Shown in pieces: positions 27,801 to 42,800 of a stretch of DNA of 64,000 bases. The stretch is from Monarcha castaneiventris obscurior. Taxonomy: Eukaryota > Chordata > Aves > Passeriformes > Monarchidae. Below the pieces are notes generated by a model. The model was given only the letters and a program-made list of their open reading frames with translations, was not told the origin of the DNA and searched no databases. The stretch covers positions 41,393,501 to 41,457,500 of the forward strand of contig JAMPIT010000575.1 in the NCBI GenBank assembly GCA_026261815.1, written 5' to 3'. The translations under genes were made by a program, and so were the position numbers. How positions within the stretch are numbered: the first letter of the stretch is position 1; every line of letters starts with the position of its first letter.

Positions 27801-30800
27801 TTGTACAAATATAATTCCCTCCAGCTTTCTTGTTCACTGGAGTTTTAAAAAGCCACGGCTTGTATCGGTAGGCAATTTAGAAAAGAAAAAATATCCATGA
27901 AAGCCCATCTTCACTAGGAGATTACAAAAGAGTCTTCATATTGAGCTTTTATATGATGATAACACACAGATTACAGAACTTCATTTGGGAATCATTTAAA
28001 ATGATTCTCAAAGACTTGTTTTCGCTTGGCTTAGGATGGGAAAGTTGATCCTCTGATGCTGTCATTCATTAGTTATTAGACCATTTTGATTCTATTTGAG
28101 TTTTGCAAAAATTGTCATATGGCACTAGATTCAGATTGGTAGACAGACAAATATAAGGGTAGGTAGGAATGATAGAAATGTATTGGACTAGACTGTCACT
28201 GTATTTTTTAAAGATTTCTTTAATTATTGTTGTTTAGGTGTTTAATGAGAGGGAATTAAAGAGTGTGGAATGGATGAGCATTTCACATTTTTAGGAGACA
28301 ACTACTGCTTCCTGTTTGCTTAAACAGCATATATCTGAAAGTTTACAAATTTTGACATAACAAACAGTCTGCATCTGACCAGCATCATAACCACCTCATA
28401 TCTGTGTAAAGTGCATTTGTGGGCATATATCATAATTACAGTAAGTATGCCTAACTATGCCTAGCTTCCAAGTAGAATGGTACATGAACTGGAATTCTGG
28501 AATCTATGCTCCAATTCTACTTTCAATCAACTCAGGTTCTGATATATTCAAAGGAAAAAAACAGCTTAAACTAATCTGTTTTCTTTGTTTCTCTTTCCAG
28601 TTAATGAAAGTCACATAGTGGTTCAAGCTTTGCGGCTGAACACCACATCAAAGCTTACATTTGCAGACTGCACACGTTTTGATGAGCTGGTTAAAGATGT
28701 ATTTCCTGGCACTGATTCTAAAGATGTAGAATATGCTGAGCTAACTGCAGCTTTACAACAAGTCTTTGAAGAAGCAAACTTGGAAATTATAAGCACACAG
28801 GTAAACATCAACTACAGCAACAAAACAGTGTTATTCTGAATTAGAACTGATTAATATTACGTTTGTTTAACTCATTTCTGTTTTCTTTTGAAAAATCTTT
28901 TATAAAAAAGTGGGAATAACTGGTAGTTAGATTCTAATTAAATATATACAAGAAATTAGATGTGTGTTCGAAGCATGGTAGATCAGTTATGTAATTGAAA
29001 GAAAAATAGTGCAAGGAAACTTAAGATGTGAACATGTGACACAGTTTCATTCAAGCCAGGTACAAATGCCAATGAATATTTTGGGCAGTGAAAGAATGAA
29101 ATATGTGAATATTTGGTTTTTATAAGCAGTTCTCTGTCTTGTTTTTATTTATTTGTTGTAGAACTGGATGATGTCTTGTGACAGAAGATTTGTTAAATTC
29201 TCATTAAAAATATGCCCAAAGATGGCTATTATTTTTGTATTAGTAATTTAGTGCAATGCTTCTAACATGTAAAATGAATTTCTTCATAAACTTGAGTATC
29301 ATAATTTTAATTATTCCTGCAAATATCTGTTGTTTAAAAAATCAAAATAATAGAAAGTGTCTGCATGCAAAGTAAATTGCAGAAATACATGTTTGATTTC
29401 TCTTTACAATTTCACATGGCCATTATCTCTTTCATTGTCTAGATCAAGAAGGCTTTGGAGTTGTATGAGCAGCTGCGTCAAAGGATGGGTGTCGTTATCG
29501 TAGGTCCAAGTGGTGGAGGGAAATCAACGCTGTGGCGGATGTTAAAGACAGCCCTTGGTAAAACTGGCAAAGTGGTGAAGCAGTACACAATGAATCCCAA
29601 AGCCATGCCTCGGCATCAGCTGCTGGGCCGGATTGACATGGATACCAGGGAATGGTCTGATGGAGTGCTCACAAACAGCGCCCGGCAAGTGGTGCGAGAG
29701 CCCCCCGGTACGTCTGAGAGGGGCTTGCAGGTTGTTACACTGAAATTACTCAAATGGTTCGTTTTCAGGTGCATCTTTATATTGTGTTATTATTTGTGGA
29801 TAGCATAAGGCAAGAAAAACTGGTAACAATTGTGGCCAAAAGCCTCGGTACACTCTACAAATTTTGTGATAAGAAAGTGAAAATAGGCAGCAGAAGGTAA
29901 AGCATGTGAGGAGTGTCTTCATGAAACTTCAAGTCATAATGAAGAAAGAATAATAAATAGTGTTAAGATAGCAAGGGGCAATATTTTTAAACTGTTTTTC
30001 TTGGGTTTGATATTTTGGTTTTGTGTCTGGAAATAGATATTACTTCATGGATAATTTGTGATGGAGATATTGATCCTGAATGGATTGAATCTTTGAATTC
30101 TGTCTTGGATGACAACAAATTGTTGACTATGCCCAGTGGAGAAAGAATTCAGTTTGGTTCAAATGTCAACTTTATATTTGAAACTCATGACCTTAGCTGT
30201 GCTTCTCCTGCTACAATATCTCGAATGGGAATGATCTTTCTGAGGTAAGTCACAGGAGTGTTACATACTTTTATAGTAAGCAAATATATACTTACTTTTC
30301 TTGAAAGGTATTCTCAAGTGAAGGGAGCAGTTGGTTGGTTGCTTACACTTAGGAAGCCAATCGCTGGGGAAGTTTCTTTAGGTTGCATATCCCTTCTGTG
30401 CTGTTTGTTAAAATCTTTTGACTTAAATACCTCAGGTTTTTTCAAAAAGACATGGTGAATTCATTTTTGGAGAGCCCAAATACTGGTTAGAAATTGTGAA
30501 AGTATTTTACCAAACTTTTTCCGTAATTTTGTTGTTCCTTTAAAACAGCCTGTTTGAAGACATGGGTGCCTTGTATTTATCTGAATCATTTTGTTTTGAC
30601 TTAGTGATGAAGATACAGATCTTAATGCTCTAATAAAGTCTTGGTTAAGAAGTCAGCCTGAAGAATCCAGATACAACCTTGAAAACTGGATTGGGGAATA
30701 TTTTGAAAAGGCTTTAAACTGGGTTGTAAAGAAGGTTAGTAAATGAATACTTAATCAAATTTCAGCTTCTGTTAAGTATGATCCATTTTTCTAGTTTAGC

Positions 30801-33800
30801 ACTGAATAGATCATTCAGATTAATTTTTGAATTGCAAGTAAAAGAAAACAACTCAGTGCTTTTTTTGATAGAATTATAGAATTGTAGAATGTCCTGAGTT
30901 GAAAGGGACCCACAGGGGTCATTGAAGTCCAGTTCCTGGTTGTGCACAGGACCACCCCAAGAATCAGACCACGCACCTGAGAGAATTGTCCAAACCCTTC
31001 TTGTACTCTGGCACGCTTGGTGCTGTGACCACATTAATGATGCTGTTTCCTTAGTACGATCAATTCTGGAGCTATGTTAATAAGGTCCCAACAACTGATC
31101 ACTGTACTTAAAGTCTTGGAACATTTAATACCATTTTAGCTAGTAAGGACAGATAGTAAGTTTCACAGATTTAACATGCATTTCATTATTCCATACCAGA
31201 CATTTTTCTAGATGTTTTCAGAGGTCTGAAAGGCTTGAATATGTAAAAGAAAAGAAAAAGTGAAGAAATTATTTTTTAGATTGATGTTATTGTCTATCAC
31301 AAAAAAAGATGGCTAAAATTTGTCAAATTGCACTGTGTACACTGAAGATTGTAATAGGTTGAGGAGAAATGTAATGTCATATCTGGAAAAATATTTTGAC
31401 TGTTCAGAATGTTAAATTCAAACAGCTCCCACTAATCTGTCCTGAATTTAAGTATGTAACTTTAGCTCTCTAAGATTCTACTCAAAGCCTTAAATGAAAA
31501 ATGTTTTAATAGGTGAAAAGTAGTATGTAATTACAATATTTAAAAAAAGGATAGTCCAAAACTTTGTATGTTATCTGGATTCTGGGACTCTGGGATGTAC
31601 ATCATAGTAATTGTTCTGTATATGCTAGATTTTCTGAAGGATTCTGGATGCTTCCCAGCATCTAGAGGATGAAACTCTGGAGGAGTTGGATTCAACTTGA
31701 TCAAGTAACTTAGGTGCACAAAATATTTTTTAGGAGACTTCCCCATTGCTGTGGCCAGTGTGCTAGTGTTTGACAGACATGCATTGTCTCCTCCTGGGGA
31801 ACATATATGATCCTGTTGTGTTCTTCTAATTATTTTTCCTCCTAGTTCTTTCAACCATGACATTTTTTAGACTTCTAAAGTATCAAGGAAGAAACCATGG
31901 CGTTGTTCCTGAGGCTCCAAATCCCCTTTGGTGCTGAAGAGCAAAATCTCTAAAGATTCTGTTCAAAAGGAAGATTTCCAGTATACATTTATGTTTATTC
32001 CTTTTGGATTCTCAAAATCTGTGAGGAAGGTTTTGATTGCTTATCCTAAATTACATAAACTCGTAGTCTGAAATTAAAACCTCCAAATCAATGCTTAGAA
32101 ATAATTTAATGCCAAGTGAATTTTCTAGAACAATAGCAGTGTTGAGATCTTTCATCATTTGTGGAAATGTCAAAAAGCAATGAGTAATTGCATGCTAGCA
32201 ACACATCACATTTATATTGAGGAATATATTTAAATCTACTGCAACTTTCAATTTACAGAATGACTTTGTGGTAGAAACAAGTTTAGTTGGAACTGTGATG
32301 AATGGACTGTCTCATCTTCGTGGGAGTACTGATCGTGGACAGTTTATTATTAACTTGTTACGTGGTCTTGGTGGCAATCTCAACATGAAGTCACGACACG
32401 AATTTGCAAAAGAGGTAATCTCTGTGCTCTAATTTGATTTTAATTTGTGTTATCTGTAGAGAAGTAGAGAAGTAGAGAAGCTGAGAAGTAAAGGATTGTT
32501 TTAGGTGTCACTGATACATTGCATCCATCCCAGATAGCAATCCTTTGGTTCTGCGCCAAGAGGTTGTAAAATGCCTTTGTCCATACTGCTTAGTGCAAGG
32601 ATCCACTGTAGCAGGCTGTGTTTGTCTATATGCATTGTATATGTAATTCAGATTTATTTTTGTGGGGTCTTTTTCTGTTCAGAATACTTGAAATAATAAT
32701 AGGACTTTGCACCTCATTAGGGAGGTATTGTTAGGGCATTACACTGAGGTTATATATTCCATGCACTGGTGTGGGGTTCTGTCTCTGGGAAGATACTTGA
32801 GAGCGCAAGGGCCGGGCTAAAGTGCTGGAAAACTGTGTGGGTGTACTGGTCCATAGTGGCTTGAGTATGCTGACCTTGGAGTTAGTTATTTCCACAATCA
32901 CACTTGGGTTTTGTGTTGGAGAGAGGGAAATAGTTCCTTCCAAAAGACAGCCACAAGCTGTAATAAATATGTGGTGCAATTGGTAAAGGTTTAGACTCAG
33001 CTCTAGGAACTAGTTACGAGCTATCTCAGGATTCTTCTTATCAGGTTGCCTAATATAAAAAAAAAAGTAAAGCTTTTCTGAATACAATTTAATTTAATTT
33101 CTTTATATTATGAAAAGTGGAAGAGTAGCGTATTACTGTTTAGTTAAGGACTTAATCATAAAGCATATGCATGATATGATTGAATTTTCAAAGGCAGTCT
33201 CAGACTATCAAATCGAACAATTATATGTTTTATTTTACATAAGTATTCTTTAAACTTTCTTTAGACTAGCTTGAAATTGTAGATCTTGTTGTCAGGAGTA
33301 TGGATTTAACTGAAGTTTTATTTTTATTTTTTTTTAAGATCTTCAGTTGGGCACAAGAGTCTCCTCCTGATCCGAGGAAGCCCCTGGACACATACTATGA
33401 CACTGACACTGGAGAGCTAATGCTGTATCAGCTGAAAAAAACTGAAAATCTGACAGCTGATGACTTCAGTAATCTCCAAACACTTCCTGTCATCCAAACC
33501 CCTGACATGCAGAGAGGTTTAGATTACTTTAGACCATGGCTAGATGTTAATAATAAGCAGCCATTTCTTCTTGTGGGTCCTGAAGGATGCGGAAAGGGGT
33601 AAAAAATAGTTCCTATTTGAAGTAAAATATACTTTTAGTTGTTTGACAGAATTTGCATTGTTTTTTTATAATGCTTTTATAATATGACTTTCTGATAGAA
33701 TATGTCTTGTTACGTCATAAATTAAACAAAGCTTCTGTAGTGGCAAATAAGTAAATTCTTATGAAGTTGTACAGGGACAGTTAAGACTGTCACTATGCAT

Positions 33801-36800
33801 CTAAGACATCTAAATATTGCTTTTAGATATGAAACAGGATTTTTGGAAAACCTGCTGTCATGGAGCAATAGCTTAGAGGCACGTGAGATCCGGTCTCATT
33901 TCAACAGGCTCTAGATGCCTTGTGCGAGCAACTGAATTTAGCATATCCTGTTGCCTTTATTAGATTCCTTATTTAGATGGTTTGGGTCACTATAATCAAG
34001 GTATTAAATTAACTGTTTTGTGTAGCTGTATACACTACATTTTCATTGAATTTTTGTGAATGGAAAATGTTACAGTTTTAACGGCAAGGATGTTGAATTC
34101 AGCAAACCTCAGCTCCACCTATTCCATTAATAGAGGATGTAGTATATGCATTTTAATTCAAAAACTATAAAATATCTTTGGATACACAGCATTTTAATTT
34201 GTTTATGCCTATATGTATGTACGTGTTTGCTTTTTTAGGATGCTGCTTCACTATGCATTTTCTCAGCTCCGCTCCACTCAGATTGCTACCGTTCACTGCA
34301 GTGCACAGACTACTTCTCAACATCTTCTACAAAAATTAAGTCAAACTTGCATGGTGATCAGTACAAACACTGGACGAGTGTACAGACCAAAGGACTGTGA
34401 AAGGCTTGTTTTATACTTAAAAGACATCAATCTACCCAAACCTGATAAATGGGGAACAAGCACTCTAGTGGCTTTTCTGCAGCAGGTGAACACTTATGTC
34501 TGTTATTTATAAAGAGACTCAAGTATACTGGATGTAATTTACTGTATGTAGTAAATACTTGCATCGATTAATTTCAGAGCTAAAATCCTGCATCTGTGTT
34601 TTGTTTGTGCTTTAGTAGACTATGTAGGTGTCAGCCAGAAATAGGATACCACTTTTATTTGGCTTATATTTATAAATAAGTAAAGAAAGTGCTCCTCTCA
34701 ATGAGTTACAATGCAGTAGACATATGAATGACAAGAAAATTGCCAGGAGTAGTCAGCATGTATTCACCAGGGTCAAGTCATGCTTGAGGCGGGAGGAGAG
34801 TGAATATAGTCTACCTGGGCTTCACTAAGACCATTGATGCTGTCTGCCAAAAGATCCTCACAAGAAAAGCTGTTAATACAGGCTGTATAAGCAGATAGTT
34901 AGGTGGGTTGAAAGCTGGCTGAAGAGCCAGGCCCGAAGGGTGATCATCAATGGTACAGAGTCTACTTGGAGGCCAGTATCTGTTTAGCATCTTCGTTCAT
35001 GACCTGGACAGTGGAGTCCTGCAAGTCTGCAGCTGACAGAACTGCGAGGAGTAAGACACCTCAGGCAATTAAGATAGCAGAAATAATGGTATACTTCTTG
35101 CTATTTTATTTTATTTTATTTTATTTTATTTTATTTTATTTTATTTTATTTTATTTTATTTTATTTTATTTTATTTTATTTTATTTTATTTTATTTTATT
35201 ATACCCTGTTGACTTTCTTTTAATGAAGTATTTATTTAATTATTAAAGGTTCTTACATATCAAGGATTTTATGATGAAAATCTTGAATGGGTTGGTTTAG
35301 AAAACATCCAAATTGTGGCTTCCATGTCAGCGGGAGGAACATTAGGAAGACATAAACTTACCTCCAGATTCACTTCTATTGTTCGTCTGTGTGCAATTGA
35401 GTAAGTATATGTAAACTACTCTAACTCTCAGAACTCAGATTCAGCCTCTGTTTATAAGGACCTCTTGTCAATTTAGTCTTTACAAAGATGTAGCTATTCT
35501 GGTCTTTCATCTTTTCTCACAGTTTGTGATTGTCAGATTTGGTGCTCTTTGGTGCCTCTTGGCACCAGAGTCCAGCTAAGAGGAATCTGCAGCTGCCTGT
35601 TGATAATGAAGTGTTTGAAATATGTTTCCTGTTGGATAATTCTACCTTCAGTAAACTGCTTTCTGCAGCTTTATTTTAAGGTGCTGTTTGGTTAAAAAGT
35701 TAGAGCAATTGAAGTTTATTTGTTTGTTTTTAAGTTTGACCATATCAACAGATGTATTTAGAAAATTTCTGAGAGTGGCCTGTTGCAATAAAATGATAAT
35801 TTTACTTAGCTGCTGGATGGAAATGCTATTCAATGAAATTTCTCAGTAATTGTGTATGTAAGTTTAACTCAGTTTTAATTAAATAGAAAAAGTCCATAAT
35901 GATTAGTTTTTTTCCCTTTTTAGCTATCCAGAAAGAGAACAACTGCAAACTATTTATAGTGCCTACCTGGAACCTGTACTACAGAAAAACCTAAAGAATC
36001 ACCCTGTTTGGGGTTCTTTACCAAAAATACATCAACTAGCAGGTTCTATGGTTCAAATCTATGAACAGGTATGGAAAATTTTTTTCTTTCTTTGAGGAGG
36101 TGGAGAATTAATATATTTTATTACAAATGATTAGCTTCTGATATTAACAAGTGAGTAAAAAGGTTTATCAGTATTAAAATCTAAGTTTATATATTTTTAA
36201 TAAAGTTGATATAAATTTTAGAGCTTCTTATTTTCAGAGCATCCTACGTATTAGAAGCAAGCAGAGTAAGCAGTAAGTGCTCTTGCTTTCTCACAGATTT
36301 ATTTTAGGGTTTTGGTATGCGTCTTAACACTTCTATACTTTCAGTTCCTGATTTATAAAATGTGGACAGTAGTGTTTTCCTACTTAATGGATGAGGAAAC
36401 AGTGCAACAGATTGTTGTGTGCCCAGTTGTTAAGGGTGCTGTTATGAACAGAGGAGATATGAGGGTGGAGTCCTTTAGAAACATCAAGGACTACCTATTA
36501 AAATTGTACACTGTTAAATTCAGGTGTTTAGAACTGGACACAAGTTCCCACTTGAAATTTTATGGACTTCTATCTAGCAAAATGCTTAACTGCTTGCTTT
36601 TCTTAATCACCACATAGCCTTACTGGGGACGGTACTGTGTGGTACTTGCTGTAGAATCTTATGAATGTCCCCAGCCAAGGAGAAGCATGATACAAACCAG
36701 ATCTTTATGACTGGAATGTGAGTTTAGTCCCTGGCTGGCATGCACCTGTTAGCAGGAGTTTCATATGACATTATCAATGTATTCTGAAAAGCCTGAGTTT

Positions 36801-39800
36801 AAATCTTGTTACGCCGTGATCAAATAACTGATGAAAGCAGCTATTCTTTAAATTAAAGATGTGGTTGTAAATTCAAATATCCCCTCTGGGAGAAGAGTAA
36901 GTATGAAGTATTTTGTAGTGAGAAAGCATTACTAATTTAGGTAGGTTTTAGTGAGAAAATGTTAATAATTTAGGTAGGTTTTTATTACATTTCAGTATTG
37001 CCTTTGCATTTCATATTTGGTATTGTTTTAAAAAATACGTATTTTGTCTAATAATACTGCACTAAAAGTCCTAGGTGAGGTGTGCAGTTGTTTCCTTCAA
37101 AAACGGTACAGAAAAAATGTTCTGAGAAAATCTTCTATGGTCAGAAAGCAAGATTCAAACAAGGAGCGCATTTATAAAATATCTAAATGTACACCAACTA
37201 GAAAACTAATTTATCTAGTACCTTAGAAACTAAAGTGCTTTACATTTTACAGTATCACTTTTTTTCCTTCCCTTAACTCCTGTTTTTAGGTACGAGCAAA
37301 ATTCACCGTTGATGATCACAGTCATTACCTTTTTACACCATGTATTCTTACTCAGTGGGTTCTTGGTTTGTTCAGATACGATTTAGAAGGTGGTAAGTCA
37401 CTTACTTGGCTTTCATTAATAAAACAGTTCTAAAATGGCCTACATTATTATTGATGTCAGTCCTACTGTAGGCTCCACATGTAACTCATCGATCTTTTTA
37501 AACTGTGGACTGTCTGTAACTCAGTAGAGGGAAAAAAAGGCTTGACAGTTCCTTCCATAAAAAGTAAACAAGTTAAAAAAAATCCAATGATGTTTTAAAA
37601 TATGTGGGAGCTACTTATGCTTTTAAGGGAAGTTAGGAGGTTGGGACTTCATTCTTACTATGGGAACTTGAACTGTGCCCCCTACTCCCCACTGTTTTGT
37701 TCTGTGTTTTTTGTTTTGTGTTGGGGTTTTTTAGAGCATGTGTGTTGTTTTCTGGATTCCCAGAGCCTTGCCCCTCATGCTTGTCCTGCTATACCTGGTT
37801 GTATAAACGTGGTTTATACACGTCCTTCATAGGCTGCTTTCTAATCTTGTTTTTGTCTCTGAAATTGGTATTATTACTCAATCACAAGCAATTGCTCATG
37901 TTTTAGCTCTTACATTTATTAAAAGGGTGCATAGAGGGCTGCTTCAAGAGGATAAAAGTAATAAGAATGTTGTGCTTCATTTCCACTTATTTTCTGGGAT
38001 CATGGGATGGTAAATGCAGCTTGAATGATGTCAGAAAAGCTGCACTGAAAATCAGTGAGTGGGTGATCTCAGCCCATTTAAGGACTTCGTAGTTGTATCT
38101 AATGTTGTCATATGCATGTGCTTTTCCAGTGATGAACAACACGGCTTGTTATTTACTCACCTTCCTTTTTACTTTTGTGAGGAATATTTAAGATTTGGAG
38201 TCTCTAGTGACATTTTCTAATACATACTTTGGTATGCATGTTTTGGATATCTATTCTTATTTTAGTATTTGTTATCAGTCTTCCTCTTCCCATTTAAAAA
38301 TGTCTTTGGATTTTCTTGGTTTCATTGCCTAGAAAATTGACTTTTAATTTTAACTTTGTGTGCAGCACCTTGTTCAATTTTGTTAGAAGCTGGCACTTGT
38401 TTTAATGGAGAGAACTTGTTTAAATGGCATATATTTCATTTTTCTTGTCATGATCCATAAAGATATTCTTAAAAAGCACTTTATAATGTTTACTTTTTCT
38501 CTTATTTCTTCCTTACCGATGCTTTCCTGCTGGTATGTAATTTCTCTTGCTCATTTTCAATTTCATATTTTGAAATGGAAATTTGAAAATTTATTAGAAA
38601 TATATAAAATTACTTCTCTGCTTAAATTTTCTAGGTTCATTAATACAAACTGCAGACTTTGTATTGAAAGTTCTTGCTTATGAAGCACGTCGCTTGTTCC
38701 GTGACAGAATTGTTGGCATGAAAGAACTTCATGTATTTGATAACATTTTGATCAAAGTGTTTCAAGGTGATTGGGGCTCAGATGTTCTGGACAATATGGC
38801 AGGTAAGCCATTTGGAGCATACCACACAAACTTGAAATAATTGTTTAGGAACTGCTTAATCAAGTTAGATAGAACATGAGTTGAACATAGAAAGCTTTGA
38901 ATGTTTCCTTTTATTTTCACAGATACCTTCTATGTAACTTGGGGAGCTTGTCAAGAGGCATACATCACACCAGGACAGGCACTGCCACCACATGGGAGGC
39001 CCCTTGGCAGACTAAACTCAACAGACCTGAAAGATATTATTCAAAAAGTGAGACACGATTAAAGAATATACACAGCAAGGGTTCGCAGCAATGATTGTGG
39101 ACAGTTTTGGTGAAGAGTAGTAACATGCAAGCACCAGGTTTATGGTGGGGGCTGCTTCTTGTTCAAAGGATCATCTTCTGCATTTGATGAAGCAAGGGAA
39201 GACTTATGCCGGCGTAAGAAGTATCATGTAGCATGTTGCTTTAATGAAAGGGCATCAGTTGCATTTGCTGTTGGTTTACAACAGTTTGATGAACCAACAT
39301 TTTGAGAAACATTTATGTCCGTATATATTTGTATATCGTTTGAGTATCTAAGTTTTATTTAATGATTACTTTTCGAATTTGTAATTTGGTAACATAATTT
39401 TTCTTTCAAGAGATGCAAATGGACTTTTTGGAGATTTGGCACGCTTCTAAGCAATAAAGTACAAAAAATGAGCTTGATGAGGAAATGCAAACATTTTAAC
39501 TCTTCTAGGCTATCTGATTTTTAGCATAAGAGCTTTGAGATCGTCACCCTTAGTCACAGTGTTTGATGGACTGCTCTTGCAGATGGGAATCTACTCCCTC
39601 TCCTTAAGTGCCAACTTGTTACCAGTACACTGTATGGGAAATGATGAAATTCAATAGTCCCAGTAAGCACGGAGTTTGTTGGTTTTGGTTTTTTTCTGAC
39701 TACACAGTTACGTTGGGCTTCAAAGATGTTTTAGTAAGTGTAACAAGGTCAGAATTTAATCATAGGATCTGTTATTGTGTGTTTCACTAGGAACTTCCAT

Positions 39801-42800
39801 AATCTCCAATTATGCAGCAATTAGGTGCCTAAAACACTCTCCTGAGTTGTTAATTAATTAATCTGTAGTCAGAGACACAGCTTAGACTTTGTTCTGGTCC
39901 ATTATTCAATTTTAATTAGTTCAGTGGTAGATTTATATTTCAATATATCAAAGACTTCCAGGGTGTTCTGGTGCTGGGTGTAGAATATGTTCATTACTGA
40001 TATATTCATTACTCGTAAAGGGTATGCAAGGTATCTAAATTCTGTCACAAAAGTAATTTGTTTGGGATGAAGACCAACGTGGTCTCTAAAGCTTTTAAGC
40101 CCTTCTTTTCTAAACATTTAAATGTTGGATGTTTTCATATCTCACTGCTTTTATTTATTATTAGTGATCAGATTTTTCTTTCTCTTTTTAAATAGGGTAT
40201 CATTCATTATGGACGGGACAAAAAAGATATAGATATTTTACTGTTCCATGAAGTCCTCAGTTACATGTCCAAAGTGGACAGAGTGCTAAGTTTTCCTGGA
40301 GGATCACTTCTTTTGGCAGGACGGAGTGGTGTGGGTCGTCGGACAGTTACCTCTTTAGTTAGTCATATGCATGGAGCTGTTCTGATTACTCCCAAAATTT
40401 CCAGAGGTTATGAACTGAAGCACTTCAAAAGTGATCTTAAATATGTAAGTCACTCAGTTTCTTCTATTTTGTAATGCTGTAGGTGTATGTTAAAGAAAAC
40501 AAAAAAAGAAATTTTGAATGACACAAAGGGTTATGTGAAGAGATATTTTAAGAGAAGAAAAATGACAGTCTAAATGACATGAGTAATTTTTTAGAAGTTC
40601 TCACTCTAGATGTGTATACTGTTCTTTATAGTAACTAAGTGAAACTCCACTTTTTGGAACATCTTAAACTCTTTTTGAGTGTTGTAGAACTTAGGAGGTT
40701 TATGTGAAAGGCTTTTTCATGTATATATTTCCATATTGATATATACTTTTATTTTCTGCCTCTACTATGATCTGCCAGTTAATAGTAGTTGAATCAAATG
40801 AAATTTTAGTGATTGATGACAGTATACATATTATTTAAAACCAGATGCAAACCTTGAATCAAGTGTTTCTCATTACCTTCAGCAATGCTAAAGAGAATTC
40901 TAGATTTATGCCTGCACAAATGAGTGATACAGTTCTATCATTGAGTCATATACATAAATATACTCTATGAAAGAGTCTGTTTTAATTATTTTTTCATTAC
41001 TAAGATGTGTATCTAGGCAAAATGTTCTTTATATTTGATATCTCATATAACTGCATCAACTAGAAACCTTTTGTAAATACATAGTAGTGTTGATGCTGTG
41101 GAGAAAATACATATGTAATGCATAGTCAGGGAAAGGTTATGATCCTTGTCAGTCCCTTCCAACTCAGGATATCATATGATTATCATTCTCTTTTGATCAA
41201 TACATACATTCTATACACTGAGATTTAAATGTCTTTCCTGCTTCTAGGTGATGGAGCTTGCAGGCATTGAAGCACAGCAGGTGGTGTTGCTGCTCGAAGA
41301 CTATCAGTTCGTTCATTCCACATTCCTGGAGATGGTCAACAGTTTACTGTCCTCAGGTGAGTCAAGTCCAAAGTGGTTATGGTGCTACTTTTACCACACA
41401 GAATTAACTCAACGAGGCAGAATGAGATGATGTTTTCTGACTTTATTTCTCTATCAGAAGGTTTTGTTAGCTTTCTGTGCTGTTTTAGCTAGAGTCCTTG
41501 CACATGAGAACCTGACTCAAAGTTCACTTAGCTGTCTTTTAACCTACCCTATAGTACAGGTGCTTTCAGTTCCTCTAACGTGTTTCAAATGAGTTCTTTA
41601 TAACAGTGTAACCACAAAATGAGAATGCATTCTACTCTACAGCTTCCCTTCTATAACAAAATTCAAAATCGAGAGGTTTCCAATGCTTTACTAGGTTGTA
41701 CAGACTGAGGCCTTTACTTAAGTGAACACCAGCAGAACTCACTTTCCTGAAAGCAGTGAGATGATAAATAACAATAACAAAAGTGACTTTATTTTACTGT
41801 CCAGTTTTGTTCCTGGATCAGAGAGAGGATCACTGAAGGACTGAGTCTAACTTACTACATGTTTTTTTTGGAACTGCAGTAGTTTAAGAACTGATTGATA
41901 AGAGCCCCAGATTTTCCTGTCTCTCAGGCGCAACCTCAAATCTATTTACAATATCAGTTTTTCATTATCCACTATCAAATCTTTATGTCTGAGGATCTAG
42001 ATGACTACTCACTTTCGTGTTCCTGTGTCCTGGTGTATGACAGTTTGGTTTGATTTGTTTTCTATGCAGTACTGGGTCACTGTCTTTGGATGGATTTGAA
42101 AGAGCTTTTTTCAAACACATTTCAGCAATATGAACAAAGTAGACTGTTAAATAGAATCACCGTAATTTGTTTTTTATTTTCATGATACAATGAAAAGAAT
42201 GATTAAGTACATGGGATAATAGTCATGAAAGTATAAAGGTGAATACTACCATATTTGAATTCTCTATACAGAGAATTCAAGGGAACCCTTCAAAGAAATT
42301 TAAAGAATTATTGTGTATTTTATCTGACTTAAATTCATTCTTGAAATAGGAGAAGTTCCTGGGCTGTATAAAACAGAAGAATTGGAACCATTGCTATCTC
42401 CTCTGAAGGATCAAGCTTCGCAAGATGGATTTACAGGACCAATTTTCAACTATTTCACATACCGTATGTCAACAAAGTTATAAGTTATTATGAAGTTCAA
42501 AAAGTGGTGTAGGAATGGACAAATAATTTCTAACATGGTCCTTCTCTTGTGTGAAGTTTTAGCTTTTAGTTATTAAATACCAGGCAGGAATAATGATATT
42601 TGTGATATTTGAGGGCATAGAATCCTCAAATTAAAATTTATTTTTCTGTCTGAAAAATAATGTGAATGGTCAAGAAATATTATGAAATCTACTGTTGAAA
42701 GTAATTAGAAGGAAGAAAGCTTTTGTTCCCTTTATTTTCTGGTTTGTATAGCTTTTTTATCTATCTAGTAACAGAAATTTCTTCTATTTGTCAATTATAC

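Noticed and set aside
34966..35223. 85-codon frame ending in repeated Tyr-Phe-Ile-Leu-Phe
   Set aside because: It is a translation of the ATTTT microsatellite and the CR1 fragment before it.
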